A DNA stretch of 64,000 nucleotides from CAZDCD01 sp964503885 (lineage in GTDB: Bacteria > Bacteroidota > Bacteroidia > Bacteroidales > UBA10428): positions 1 through 64,000 of the forward strand of contig CAZDCD010000018.1 in the NCBI GenBank assembly GCA_964503885.1. The letters are read 5' to 3'. A program made the position numbers and the translations under genes. Positions 19,140 through 28,634 of this stretch are shown here, piece after piece. Each line of letters starts with the position of its first letter. Position 1 is the first letter of the stretch. The notes under the pieces were generated by a model. The model searched no databases. It saw only the letters and a list, made by a program, of their open reading frames with translations, and was not told where the DNA came from.

Positions 19140-20414
19140 ATGAAACGATTCAAATGTATCGGTGTATGGTTGTTTCATCTGATGGCTGTCATCGGATATT
19201 CCCAGGAAATGCCTATAGGCTGGGCTTCTCTGAATGGAGGCACAACAGGTGGTGCGGGAGGAGACACCATTTATATTACCACTGAAAATGAGCTGGTCAG
19301 GGCAATAAATCTGAAGAAGAAGAGAATTATTGTTATCAGCGATACTATTGTATTAAGCGAAGACGGAGAGAAAATCAAGTATGGTAACCTTACGGTGCTG
19401 GGTACCGGTAATGCCATGCTCCGAAATGGCGGACTAAAGCTGGAAGCCGATAATATTATCGTCAGGAACCTCTCCTTGGGCGATTCGTATATCAACGGAC
19501 ACTGGGATGGTAAAGGCAATGCAGGCGGTGATGCCCTGACAATTTACGGTAAGAATATCTGGATCGACCATTGCGTTTTATTCCATTCGTTCGATGGCCT
19601 GCTGGATATTAGCAAGAAAGCGGACTTTGTTACAGTTTCATGGACAAAGTTCACAAACCACAACAAAGTTATGCTGATCGGCAGTAAAGATACCGATACC
19701 ATAAGCCGCGGGCACCTGAATACTACTATTCATCATTGCTGGTTCGACGGCTACAGTACTTTTTATGATCCTGTGGATGAAAAAAATCACAGGATACAGC
19801 AGCGAATGCCCAGGGTAAGGTTTGGTAAGGTTCATGTATACAATAACTATTATGAATCGGCAGCCGATTATTGCATAGCTGCGCGCATTGAATCGGAGGT
19901 GGTCGTGGAAAACTGTTACTTCCGGAACCTGTCCGATCCGCTGATCATCGATGACATAGGAAAAGGCCTGAAAGACCCTGAAATGGTTGCGAAGGGGAAT
20001 ATCTATGACAATGTGAAGGGCGATATCAAAACCAACGGAGATGCCTTCGATCCATCTGCATTATATACCTATAAACCCGATAAGACTATTGAAGTACCTG
20101 CCCTGGTAATGAACGGAGCGGGTAGATTTAACCGGAATAATAACCGACCACCTGTAGCAACCAATGATACCTTTCAGGTAAAACAACCGGTTGAATCGAA
20201 CCTGTTGGTTCTGCGCAATGATGAAGATCCGGATGGGGATTCCCTTCGTATCTCGGTAATACTGAATAAACCGAGAGGATCTGTAGTTGTGTTCCCCGAC
20301 CATATCGGCTATAAACCGCCCAAAGCATATTATGGAGAAGACATAATCGAGTATCAGGTAATTGATTATGAAGGAGGAACGGCCTCGGCCACATGTTATA
20401 TCAAAATTGAATAA
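19140..20414 (+). CDS. Pectate lyase, PL1 family, with C-terminal cadherin/Ig-like domain
   Basis: 424 residues with a signal peptide (to about YSQ, residue 22). The PL1 beta-helix spans about 25-330: GDALTIYGKNIWIDH, DGLLDISKKADFVTVSWTKFTNHNKVMLIG and MPRVRFGKVHVYNNYY, which contains the catalytic Arg region. It cleaves polygalacturonate by beta-elimination, giving 4,5-unsaturated products, normally with calcium. The last 85 residues (PPVATNDTF ... LRNDEDPDGDSLRI ... YQVIDYEGG) form an Ig/cadherin-like tandem-type module, unusual on a stand-alone PL1. There is no T9SS sorting tail here, unlike the lyase at 28.6 kb. Last gene of the plus-strand SusCD block; converges on the HTCS gene. Confidence 0.92.
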   Translation: MKRFKCIGVWLFHLMAVIGYSQEMPIGWASLNGGTTGGAGGDTIYITTENELVRAINLKKKRIIVISDTIVLSEDGEKIKYGNLTVLGTGNAMLRNGGLKLEADNIIVRNLSLGDSYINGHWDGKGNAGGDALTIYGKNIWIDHCVLFHSFDGLLDISKKADFVTVSWTKFTNHNKVMLIGSKDTDTISRGHLNTTIHHCWFDGYSTFYDPVDEKNHRIQQRMPRVRFGKVHVYNNYYESAADYCIAARIESEVVVENCYFRNLSDPLIIDDIGKGLKDPEMVAKGNIYDNVKGDIKTNGDAFDPSALYTYKPDKTIEVPALVMNGAGRFNRNNNRPPVATNDTFQVKQPVESNLLVLRNDEDPDGDSLRISVILNKPRGSVVVFPDHIGYKPPKAYYGEDIIEYQVIDYEGGTASATCYIKIE

Positions 20415-20508
20415 AAGAAACAGCGAACAAAATAAAACGGGAAAAATTATCATAGAGGGCTACTTACAGGGAACCAAAACCTGTTAGATGCAACCATAAG
20501 AAACTCAG

Positions 20509-23500
20509 CTAAACAGGGCTTTTTAGCCCTCCCATAACAGCATTTTTGTAATCTCTGGGTGAAGAACCGAACAACTCCTTGAAACACCTGCTGAAGTATT
20601 TTACATCGTTAAATCCTGTGAGATAAGCGGTTTCCGAAACATTACGGCCGGATTGTTTCAGGATGGTCGCAGCAAACCTGAGCCTCATCTGCCGTAAAAA
20701 ATCAACGGGAGATAATCCTGTCAGTCCCTTTAATTTATTATACATCACCGTTCTGCTGACGGTGGAAAACTCCGCTAGCCTTTCCACATTGAACTCGGGA
20801 TCGTTGTAATGGGTTTCAATGATCTGAACAATGTTCTTCATGAATTCATCGTCTTTCGGGGTAATTTTCAGTTCGGCAATATCTTCAAACTTGTCGCGGT
20901 ATTTCCTGATCACGTATTTGCGCTGTCTGAGCAGGTTTCTGACCACTGCCAGCAGGTATTGCGTGTTAAAGGGTTTAAGCAGGTAGGCCTCGGCCCCCGA
21001 TTCAATACCAATGATCTGGTCTTCAATGGCTGATTTGGCAGTAAGCATAACCACAGGTATGTGCGAAGTTTCAATATTTTCCTTTAGTCTTTTAGTCATT
21101 TCGATACCGTCTATGCCGGGCATCATGATATCGGTAACAATGATATCGGGATGGAAGCTTTTGATCTTTTCGAGTGCTTCGTTACCATTTGCTGCTGTGG
21201 CGACCTCAAAATATGTGGAAAGATCCTCCTTCAGATAAAGAATGATCTCCTCATTATCTTCAACAATAAGTATCTTATTCGGACTTCGGTCAGCCGTTTT
21301 TTGCAGTTCAGGTATACCATTCTGATCATCAAGCGTTTCAAATACTTCCGGGTGTTCTACCCTGGGGCGATCAATTGCCAGTCCGAGATCCACATTTTTA
21401 AAGTGTGTTCTGCCAAGCTGCAGCTGGATCCTGAAACTGGAACCTTTGCCCTGCTCGGTGTCTACAAAAATGTCTCCTTTATGCAATTTCATGATCTCAT
21501 ACGACAGGTTCAGTCCTATACCTGTTCCTTCAAGTGCTGATGTAGATTCAGATAAGGGGGTAAACCTTTCGAAAATCATATTGAGCTTTTCAACCGGTAT
21601 ACCGGATCCCTGATCTGTAACCGTAACCTCGGCATGGGTATTGTCGGGTCGAATTATGGTAAGTTGAATGGACTTACCCGAACCGGTATACTTGAATGCA
21701 TTGGATAAAATATTAAATACTACCGAATCGAATTTATTCGGGTCGACAAAAACCATGAGTCTGGAAATGCTGGTAACAAATCTAAAATCAATGTTTTTAT
21801 GTGTTGCGATAGGTAAAAAATGCTCATATATTTCTTTAACGAATTCAACCAGATCAATTTGTTGTATCTTAAGATGCATTTTGTTTTTCTGAATTTTACG
21901 GAAATCCAGCAGTTGGTTTACCAGCCTCAACATCCGTTTCCCGTTCCTTTCCATAATAACTATCTTGTCGTGAATAATTCCCGGTAGATTCTTAATTGAT
22001 TTTATATCTTCAATGGGGCCAAGAATCAAGGTTAATGGTGTTCTTATCTCATGAGATATGTTGGTAAAGAATTGCAGTTTGATATCATTGACCCTTCGTT
22101 CAACCTTCAGATCGTTTTGTAACCGGTAGTAATTCAGAAACAGTTTGCGTGATATCAGCAAAATCAAAACAGCCAGGATAAAATAAACAGTATAGGCAGT
22201 TTTGCTTTTCCACCACGGTGGAAGAATCTTAATATAAACTGTCCTGGGATTTCTGTTCCAGGTTCCGTCCCAGCTTGAAGCTTTAACTTTAAAAACATAA
22301 TCACCCGGGGAAAGATTCGTGTACGTTGCTTTCCTCTGGTTGTTCAAGTCGTTCCAGGATTTCTCGAAATTTTCAAGTATGAATGAATACTTGTTCTGAT
22401 CGGGGGCAAAATAACTCAGCGCTGCATACTCAAAACTGAAACTCGACTGGTAATGTTTCAGAACAATCGTATCTAAGGTCTCAATAGCAGACCGGATGGG
22501 TGATTCAGGGTCTCTGAAATCCACGTTCCGGTTAAACAACTGAAAATTGGTCAATACAACGGGAGGTATATATTGATTCTTATTCTGCTGTTCCGGATTG
22601 ATTTTCAACGTACCGTTTATACTCCCGAAAAGCATCTTCCCGTCCCTGTCGAGACAACAGGTATTTTCAGAGAAATTTTCAGAATACAATCCACTGTTCC
22701 TGTCATAATTTTCAAATTCAGAAGCCGGTTTTCTGTACATCGAAATGCCCTTTTCCGTGCTAAACCATATATTCCCCGATCTGTCCTCAAGGATTGCAAA
22801 AACTGCATCATCGATCAATCCGTCGGTTTTTCTGAAGTGCCTGAATGATGCCTTCTTTTCATTCAACTCCTTAAGCAGGTTCACGCCTCCTCCAAATGTG
22901 CCGAACCATAACCGTTTTTCAGAATCTTCGAAAATATGTATGATATCGTTATAGCTGATGCTTTGCATATCTTGCGGATTATTAAGGAAGGTTCGGAATA
23001 CCGGTGAATCCATTGCGCCGTTCAAATCTTCTATAAGATTCAGACCGAAGGTTGTGGCAATCCACAACCGGTTTTCCGAATCTTCTAAAATATACCGTAC
23101 GTCATTGCTTGAAATAAGGCTGTTCTGGGTATTGAATCGCTTGCACACAAGATTTTCCGGATTCCTGGAAAGTACCTTATTCAGCCCGCCGCCATATGTA
23201 CCGATCCAGATTGTTTTTTTTGAATCCTGAAAAACGGAGTAGACAAAATTGTTGCTAAGTGAATGTGTATTTTCCGGCTCGTGTTTATACAGTGAAAATC
23301 TCAGTTTTTTATAGAATGCCAGATCATCTGAAATGGGTCTGTTACTCACTGCTATACCTCCTCCTTTTGATCCCAGCCAAATAAATCCGTCAGAATCTTC
23401 CAAAATGGTATACACATTGTATCCGGGCACATTCTCTCTAACCAGAGGCAGATAGTTCAACACGGTAAACAACACGTAATCAGGAGTATAAATATAGATC

Positions 23501-24960
23501 ACACCCGATTTTGTAGCCATCCAGATAAAGCCATTGCTGTCCTGAAAGAGGCATCTGATCACATTATCAGCCAGGTCATCAAGTTCCTTTTTTGGCAGGA
23601 TTTGCTGAAAGGCAGGATTTGCGGTAATGACCTTATTAATTCCCCCGTTAAATTGTCCCGTACCTACCCAAAGCATGCCCGATTTATCTTCCGTTATGCA
23701 ATGAACAAAATTTGAGCTTATTGTATTGGGTGAATTGGGGATGTTCCTGTAAAATACAAAATTATCCCTGATCCTGTCGTACCAGGATAAACCTCCGCCA
23801 TGGGTCCCGATCCAGAGATCACCGCTGGAATCTTCATAGAGGAACGGCCGTTCATCATCAATTACAGGCTGGATTTCGGCCGGTGTAAGTTCATAATGCT
23901 TTATTTCAGCGTTCAGGGGATCGATTCTCGAAATGCCGAATTTTTCTGTTTTAAACCATACCATCCCATAGCTGTCTTCGAAAATAAGCCTTACCTGAAG
24001 TCCGGATTGCCTGAAGTTTACGAGGTGTTTATTTGCAAGGTTATACAGGTAAATGCCTTTATTGGCTGTGCCGATAATGAGGATATTCCTGTTTTTGTTT
24101 TGCCTGATGAATATAATATCCGAATTTTCAAGCAATTTAAGAGCATCTCCGGAAGATTCAAATTTCCCGGACATGTTGTGTTGGATAAGTATGCCGTTTC
24201 CTCTGGTACCGAAATAAAGAATGCTGTCTTTAAGTAATGCACAGTTGAACTGGTAATTGGCGAACAAATGCCTGATTGAAGGTAGTTCTTTCCCGAACTC
24301 AGTTCTCTTCAGGTAATTCAGACCCCGGTGTGTACCAATCCAGATGTTCCTGTTCCGGTCGCAGACAATAAAGTGCACATTGTTATTTGTGATGCTGCTG
24401 ATCCCCCTGCTGAGAAATTGTGTCGAACGGTATTGCCTATGAATTGTGTCATATTTCAGATAATATGCCCCGGAGCTGCTCGAGCCTAACCAGATTTCTG
24501 TTTTTTCGGGCTGAAAAAAACAATTGATGCTGCTGTTTTTCTCTTCCTGAGATCTGTTATAATAAGGGAAGGTAATAAACTCCTCACTTTCCCTGATATA
24601 ATAATGGTAATACCCTTCATAGGTTTTAATCCACAAATAGTTGAGCGAATCTTCCCAGAATCCGGCAATTCTGTTATGGGTCAGGGAATTGACCTTGCCT
24701 TCCTCTGCCTTGTATATCTTAAAAGTATACCCGTCATACCTGTTCAGACCGTCCATGGTACCGAACCACATATAGCCCAGGTAATCGCAGTACATGCTGA
24801 GAACGCTGTTCTGTGACAATCCGTTACGGCTGTCAATATGCTCGAATCGTTCTATGTCAATGGAATGCAGACAGATAGTTCTGAAAACCAATACCAGTAT
24901 AAAAAACAATTTGGGTTTCCCTATGCAAAAAATGCGAAAGCTGACCATACCCGCAATCAT
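20509..24960 (-). CDS. Hybrid two-component system regulator (HTCS) of the pectin locus
   Basis: About 1483 residues from the ATG at 24960; the next Met, at 24948, begins MVSFRIFCIGKPKLFFILVL and is also plausible, while the longer frame from 25059 would add residues before the signal sequence. Periplasmic part: some fourteen two-component-regulator propeller repeats (GYMWFGTMDGLNRYDG, GMLWVGT, IWIGTYGGGLNKV) and a Y_Y_Y domain. Then one membrane span (about 925-950), HisKA (FFTNISHEIRTPLTLILGP, His near 970), HATPase, a receiver domain (DIIVTDIMMPGIDGIEM, Asp near 1275) and an AraC-type HTH at the C-terminus. The sensor binds glycan fragments and activates the adjacent locus; a pectin-derived ligand is inferred from the flanking genes. 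Confidence 0.95.
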   Translation of the reverse strand: MIAGMVSFRIFCIGKPKLFFILVLVFRTICLHSIDIERFEHIDSRNGLSQNSVLSMYCDYLGYMWFGTMDGLNRYDGYTFKIYKAEEGKVNSLTHNRIAGFWEDSLNYLWIKTYEGYYHYYIRESEEFITFPYYNRSQEEKNSSINCFFQPEKTEIWLGSSSSGAYYLKYDTIHRQYRSTQFLSRGISSITNNNVHFIVCDRNRNIWIGTHRGLNYLKRTEFGKELPSIRHLFANYQFNCALLKDSILYFGTRGNGILIQHNMSGKFESSGDALKLLENSDIIFIRQNKNRNILIIGTANKGIYLYNLANKHLVNFRQSGLQVRLIFEDSYGMVWFKTEKFGISRIDPLNAEIKHYELTPAEIQPVIDDERPFLYEDSSGDLWIGTHGGGLSWYDRIRDNFVFYRNIPNSPNTISSNFVHCITEDKSGMLWVGTGQFNGGINKVITANPAFQQILPKKELDDLADNVIRCLFQDSNGFIWMATKSGVIYIYTPDYVLFTVLNYLPLVRENVPGYNVYTILEDSDGFIWLGSKGGGIAVSNRPISDDLAFYKKLRFSLYKHEPENTHSLSNNFVYSVFQDSKKTIWIGTYGGGLNKVLSRNPENLVCKRFNTQNSLISSNDVRYILEDSENRLWIATTFGLNLIEDLNGAMDSPVFRTFLNNPQDMQSISYNDIIHIFEDSEKRLWFGTFGGGVNLLKELNEKKASFRHFRKTDGLIDDAVFAILEDRSGNIWFSTEKGISMYRKPASEFENYDRNSGLYSENFSENTCCLDRDGKMLFGSINGTLKINPEQQNKNQYIPPVVLTNFQLFNRNVDFRDPESPIRSAIETLDTIVLKHYQSSFSFEYAALSYFAPDQNKYSFILENFEKSWNDLNNQRKATYTNLSPGDYVFKVKASSWDGTWNRNPRTVYIKILPPWWKSKTAYTVYFILAVLILLISRKLFLNYYRLQNDLKVERRVNDIKLQFFTNISHEIRTPLTLILGPIEDIKSIKNLPGIIHDKIVIMERNGKRMLRLVNQLLDFRKIQKNKMHLKIQQIDLVEFVKEIYEHFLPIATHKNIDFRFVTSISRLMVFVDPNKFDSVVFNILSNAFKYTGSGKSIQLTIIRPDNTHAEVTVTDQGSGIPVEKLNMIFERFTPLSESTSALEGTGIGLNLSYEIMKLHKGDIFVDTEQGKGSSFRIQLQLGRTHFKNVDLGLAIDRPRVEHPEVFETLDDQNGIPELQKTADRSPNKILIVEDNEEIILYLKEDLSTYFEVATAANGNEALEKIKSFHPDIIVTDIMMPGIDGIEMTKRLKENIETSHIPVVMLTAKSAIEDQIIGIESGAEAYLLKPFNTQYLLAVVRNLLRQRKYVIRKYRDKFEDIAELKITPKDDEFMKNIVQIIETHYNDPEFNVERLAEFSTVSRTVMYNKLKGLTGLSPVDFLRQMRLRFAATILKQSGRNVSETAYLTGFNDVKYFSRCFKELFGSSPRDYKNAVMGGLKSPV

Positions 24961-25251
24961 GTAATGATTAAGTAAATGTATAAAAAATGCAACAGACAAT
25001 AGATGATATTCATCGGTTTTGCAGATTTGGTGAACCTGAAACATCAGTTTATCTACCATAATCTGATAATTTGTCTACTACCTATCCTTTTGATACTCAT
25101 TAAATTTGTAAGAATTGTGCACAAACCTGAACGCACAATACAGATCATAAAAACAGTGCGCGGTCGTGATAGAAATAATGCAATTCAGTATGAGCTCCCT
25201 GTTTACCCGGTAACCAGGCATCAGCTCAATGAGAACACATAATATCAATAT

Positions 25252-26430
25252 ATGAAGTATATCTATTGTTTTATTCTGATTTCTGCTGCATTTGTTTCCT
25301 GTTCAAACAGACCGGTTCCCGGGGACCGGGATACGGAATCATGGGCGGTCAGAATAGCAGATGCTGTTATCCACCGCAATGACAGTCTCATATACTATGC
25401 CCCATACGACAAACCCAAATGGCGGTACGATGTTGCCATGCTTGGGCAGGCTATTGATAAGCTTGGCGTTATCGATACAGTATACTCCAGGTATTTTGAG
25501 GATTATATGAATTATTTTGTGCAGGATAACGGAAAAATCCTGACGTACAAATTGTCCGATTATAGTCTCGATAATGTTAATCCGGCAAAAGGTCTGATAA
25601 CGCTCTATAAAAGAACCGGCGAAGAAAAATATCTTATTGCAATCAATCAGATTATTAAACAGTTGACAGAGCAGCCCAGAACACATTCAGGAGGCTTCTG
25701 GCATAAAAAAATATATCCCTGGCAGATGTGGCTGGATGGGATTTATATGTCGTCCCCGTTTTTGGCACAATATGCACAGGAATTCAACAAACCTGCCTGG
25801 TTTGATACCGTTTCGAGACAGATAACACTGATCTATTCAAAAACGTACGATCCGGTTACTGGCCTGTTGTATCATGCGTGGGATGAATCGAAATCGCAGC
25901 AATGGTGCAATCCCGAAACCGGGCAATCGAAAGTATTCTGGGGACGTGCCGTAGGGTGGTATATGATGGCCCTTGCGGATGTTCTGGATTATCTGCCGGT
26001 GGATTACGGATACAGAGACTCTGTTATTACCCTGTTTAACAATACAGCACAGGCATTATTGAAAGTGCGGGACAGCGAAACAAAAATGTGGTATCAGGTT
26101 CTTGATAAAGCGGGACAGCCGGGCAACTATCCTGAATCATCGTGTTCGGCAATGCTTGCTTATGCTTTTGCCAAAGGTGTAAAAAAAGACTACCTGCCCG
26201 CCAAATTCCTCGATATCGCCAGGGAGACATTTCATTCCATTATTGAAATCGATGTTGTTGAAGGGGAAGACGGATATCCGGTTCTGAAAAACACTTGCGG
26301 CGGGGCAGGCCTGGGAGGAAATCCTTACAGGGACGGCACTTATGAATATTACATTAACGAGAAACGTGTGGACAATGATCCCAAAGGTTTAGGACCCCTG
26401 ATTTTGGCAGCACTTGAATTGAATGAATGA
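25252..26430 (+). CDS. Glycoside hydrolase family 105/88, unsaturated rhamnogalacturonyl or galacturonyl hydrolase
   Basis: A 392-residue (alpha/alpha)6-barrel enzyme that removes the 4,5-unsaturated uronic acid left at the non-reducing end by pectate lyases. Signatures are QMWLDGIYM with the catalytic Asp162, WGRAVGWYMMALADVLD, and the C-terminal NDPKGLGPLILA. A lipoprotein signal ends in AAFVSC (Cys17), so it acts in the periplasm. It is divergent from the HTCS gene across a 291-bp gap that should contain promoters in both directions. It completes the pathway begun by the PL1 enzymes on either side. Distinguishing rhamnogalacturonyl from galacturonyl specificity is not possible by reading. 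Confidence 0.9.
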   Translation: MKYIYCFILISAAFVSCSNRPVPGDRDTESWAVRIADAVIHRNDSLIYYAPYDKPKWRYDVAMLGQAIDKLGVIDTVYSRYFEDYMNYFVQDNGKILTYKLSDYSLDNVNPAKGLITLYKRTGEEKYLIAINQIIKQLTEQPRTHSGGFWHKKIYPWQMWLDGIYMSSPFLAQYAQEFNKPAWFDTVSRQITLIYSKTYDPVTGLLYHAWDESKSQQWCNPETGQSKVFWGRAVGWYMMALADVLDYLPVDYGYRDSVITLFNNTAQALLKVRDSETKMWYQVLDKAGQPGNYPESSCSAMLAYAFAKGVKKDYLPAKFLDIARETFHSIIEIDVVEGEDGYPVLKNTCGGAGLGGNPYRDGTYEYYINEKRVDNDPKGLGPLILAALELNE

Positions 26431-26468
26431 GAACAAACCATTAGAATATTAACCAAAACCAGACGATT

Positions 26469-28544
26469 ATGAAAAAAATTTACTTGTCAATTCTTTTACT
26501 TTTAGCAATGGTATTTACGATCCATGCTCAAAGTTGGGTGGTATATGATGCAACCTATTTGCCGGATGCTGACTCCCTGCATTTTGTACCGAGCAATACC
26601 GGCGGCAGCACCCCGGAAAATACGTTCAACACCATTGTTGCTGATCCTGACGACAGCGAGAATTCGCTGTTGGAAATGATCGTTAACGGTGACGATGCAA
26701 GGTATATGTGGCGCCATGATTTGCCGAATAGCATTGATGATACGATAACCGTTGTGATGCGGGTGAAAGGGATCACAGACACACTCGACAGGGTGATGGA
26801 ACTTGACCTTCAACAGGCCGGATACAGGGAACGGTTGTACATCAATTCAAACGGGACCTATGAACTTAAAGAAAGCAATATCAAAACCGATCTTCCCGGA
26901 AGTCCAATGGACTGGCAGATTTACAGGTTTACAAAAGTCGGCGATTCGGTAAATTTCTATTTTAATGAAAACCCGGTACCGTTGGCTACAGTGAAAACAC
27001 CAACTGCATCTACTTCAAATTACCTCAGGTTCGGCGACGGAAACGGCAGTAACAGGTTATCCGCGTTGGTTGACTGGGTAATCTGGGACACAACTGGTGC
27101 CTATGCTCCCGGTGAAGGGGAAGCTTTTCCCGATTCACTGAGCCTTTCTACTCCCGCATGGAAAGTTTATGATGCAAAATACGAGCCTTTGGATAATCCG
27201 GATCCCGTTTTTGTTTCAAGCAGCGGTGGAACTCCTGAACAGGAAATACTTGTTAATCCTGAAAGCGCAACTGATTCGATATTGCAGATGATCGTGTATC
27301 CGAACAGCAACACACAATACTGGCGGTATAATTTCCCAAATAGTCCGCAGAAAGAAGTTACACTTGTTGCCAGGGTCAGAGCTATTACCGATACGCTAAG
27401 CAAAGTCATGGAGTTTGATTTTCAGCACGATGGCTTGCGGGAACGGCTATACATTTATACAGATAATACGTTCAGGTTAAATGAAGCAGGATTGACCGAT
27501 ACGCTGTCAACCAGCGTCATGAACTGGCATATTTACAGGATAACAACAAATATGACCGATAGTATTGTGACTTTCTATTTTGATGAAAATCCGGTTCCAC
27601 TGGCCACTGTGAAAGCAACCACAACTTCTGGCAGTAATTACTTCAGGTTCGGTGACGGGAACAGCAGTTCAAGTATTGCCGGGCAAATTGACTGGATCAT
27701 CTGGGACGAAACAGGTGCATATGCTCCGGACAGGGGTCTTTTCTTACCCGATACTCTTATATCAAGGGCAGGCTCAGATGATGCCCTGTTAATGGATCTT
27801 GCGGCCGATGCAGGTACGCTGGATCCGGCATTTGATCCTGGTGTGGATAGTTATGACCTGGTATTGCCGGCAGGAGTCGTCGCGGTAAACCTCACTGCAA
27901 CGGCAAGCGACAGTCATGCCTCGGTGGAAGGGGCAGGAGCACAGACTTCACCGTCTGTTGCAAGCATTGTGGTGACGGCAGAAGACGGAGTAACCCAGAT
28001 GACCTATACCGTTAACATCAGCACACCAGCATCGGATGTTGCCACGCTTTCAGCGCTTACCACGAGCGACGGTACGCTTAATCCTGCCTTTGATGCGGGC
28101 ACCACAACCTATGCCCTTGAACTGTCTGCAGGAACAAACAGTGTAACGTTTACCGCAACGGCAACAGATGCCAATGCCAGTGTGGCCGGCGATGGCGAAT
28201 TTACAGGCATACCCGGTACGGCTGAGATAGTGGTGACTGCAGAAGACGGGACCACCACAATGACATACACTGTAAACGTATCACTTATATCAGGCCTGGA
28301 TAAAATCAATGCAGAAAACCCGGTGATTTTCTATCCGAACCCTGTCAACAATCAAATCACTATTGAATCGGCAGACCCGATATCACGGATAGTGATCTAC
28401 AATGCTACAGGTATCAAAGTCCTGGAAATATTGCCTGATACAAAATCGGTTGAACTCCAACTGAAAAATCTCAGGTCGGGTATTTATTTTATTAAGATCG
28501 AGAGCAATGAACTAATCAAGATTGGTAAAATAACCAAGAATTAG
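26469..28544 (+). CDS. T9SS-secreted protein with two duplicated lectin-like domains and two cadherin-like domains
   Basis: 691 residues. A signal peptide (KKIYLSILLLLAMVFTIHAQ) is followed by two copies of a domain of about 210 residues (22-230 and 233-440). Both contain the pattern W.VYDA.Y, RERLYI, FYF.ENPVPLATVK, a FRFGDGN-like motif and a W.IWD.TGAYAP ending, so they arose by internal duplication. Two cadherin-like beta-sandwich modules follow (about 442-520 and 527-608, each with AEDG.T.MTYTVN). The last 75 residues (VIFYPNPVNNQITIESAD, GIYFIKIES) are a type-A T9SS sorting domain. No catalytic motif seen; a secreted pectin-binding or scaffold role is inferred from its place between GH105 and PL1 genes. 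Confidence 0.8.
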   Translation: MKKIYLSILLLLAMVFTIHAQSWVVYDATYLPDADSLHFVPSNTGGSTPENTFNTIVADPDDSENSLLEMIVNGDDARYMWRHDLPNSIDDTITVVMRVKGITDTLDRVMELDLQQAGYRERLYINSNGTYELKESNIKTDLPGSPMDWQIYRFTKVGDSVNFYFNENPVPLATVKTPTASTSNYLRFGDGNGSNRLSALVDWVIWDTTGAYAPGEGEAFPDSLSLSTPAWKVYDAKYEPLDNPDPVFVSSSGGTPEQEILVNPESATDSILQMIVYPNSNTQYWRYNFPNSPQKEVTLVARVRAITDTLSKVMEFDFQHDGLRERLYIYTDNTFRLNEAGLTDTLSTSVMNWHIYRITTNMTDSIVTFYFDENPVPLATVKATTTSGSNYFRFGDGNSSSSIAGQIDWIIWDETGAYAPDRGLFLPDTLISRAGSDDALLMDLAADAGTLDPAFDPGVDSYDLVLPAGVVAVNLTATASDSHASVEGAGAQTSPSVASIVVTAEDGVTQMTYTVNISTPASDVATLSALTTSDGTLNPAFDAGTTTYALELSAGTNSVTFTATATDANASVAGDGEFTGIPGTAEIVVTAEDGTTTMTYTVNVSLISGLDKINAENPVIFYPNPVNNQITIESADPISRIVIYNATGIKVLEILPDTKSVELQLKNLRSGIYFIKIESNELIKIGKITKN

Positions 28545-28559
28545 TCTTATGTTTGTTTT

Positions 28560-28586
28560 CAGAACCCGGAATGTATCCGGGTTCTG
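28560..28586 (+). terminator. Hairpin between two T9SS cargo genes
   Basis: A perfect 11-bp inverted repeat (CAGAACCCGGA with TCCGGGTTCTG) with a 5-nt loop lies 15 bp after the stop. What follows is TATTT then an A run, not a strong T run, so it may be an attenuator or mRNA-stabilising structure rather than a full terminator. Confidence 0.5.
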
Positions 28587-28634
28587 TATTTAAAAAAAAG
28601 TATTTACTGATTTAAATAGTTGATATTGCGGGTA

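Noticed and set aside
20514..20530. AGGGCT/AGCCCT hairpin at the end of the HTCS gene
   Set aside because: Lies inside the final codons of the regulator and has no following T run, so it may be chance.
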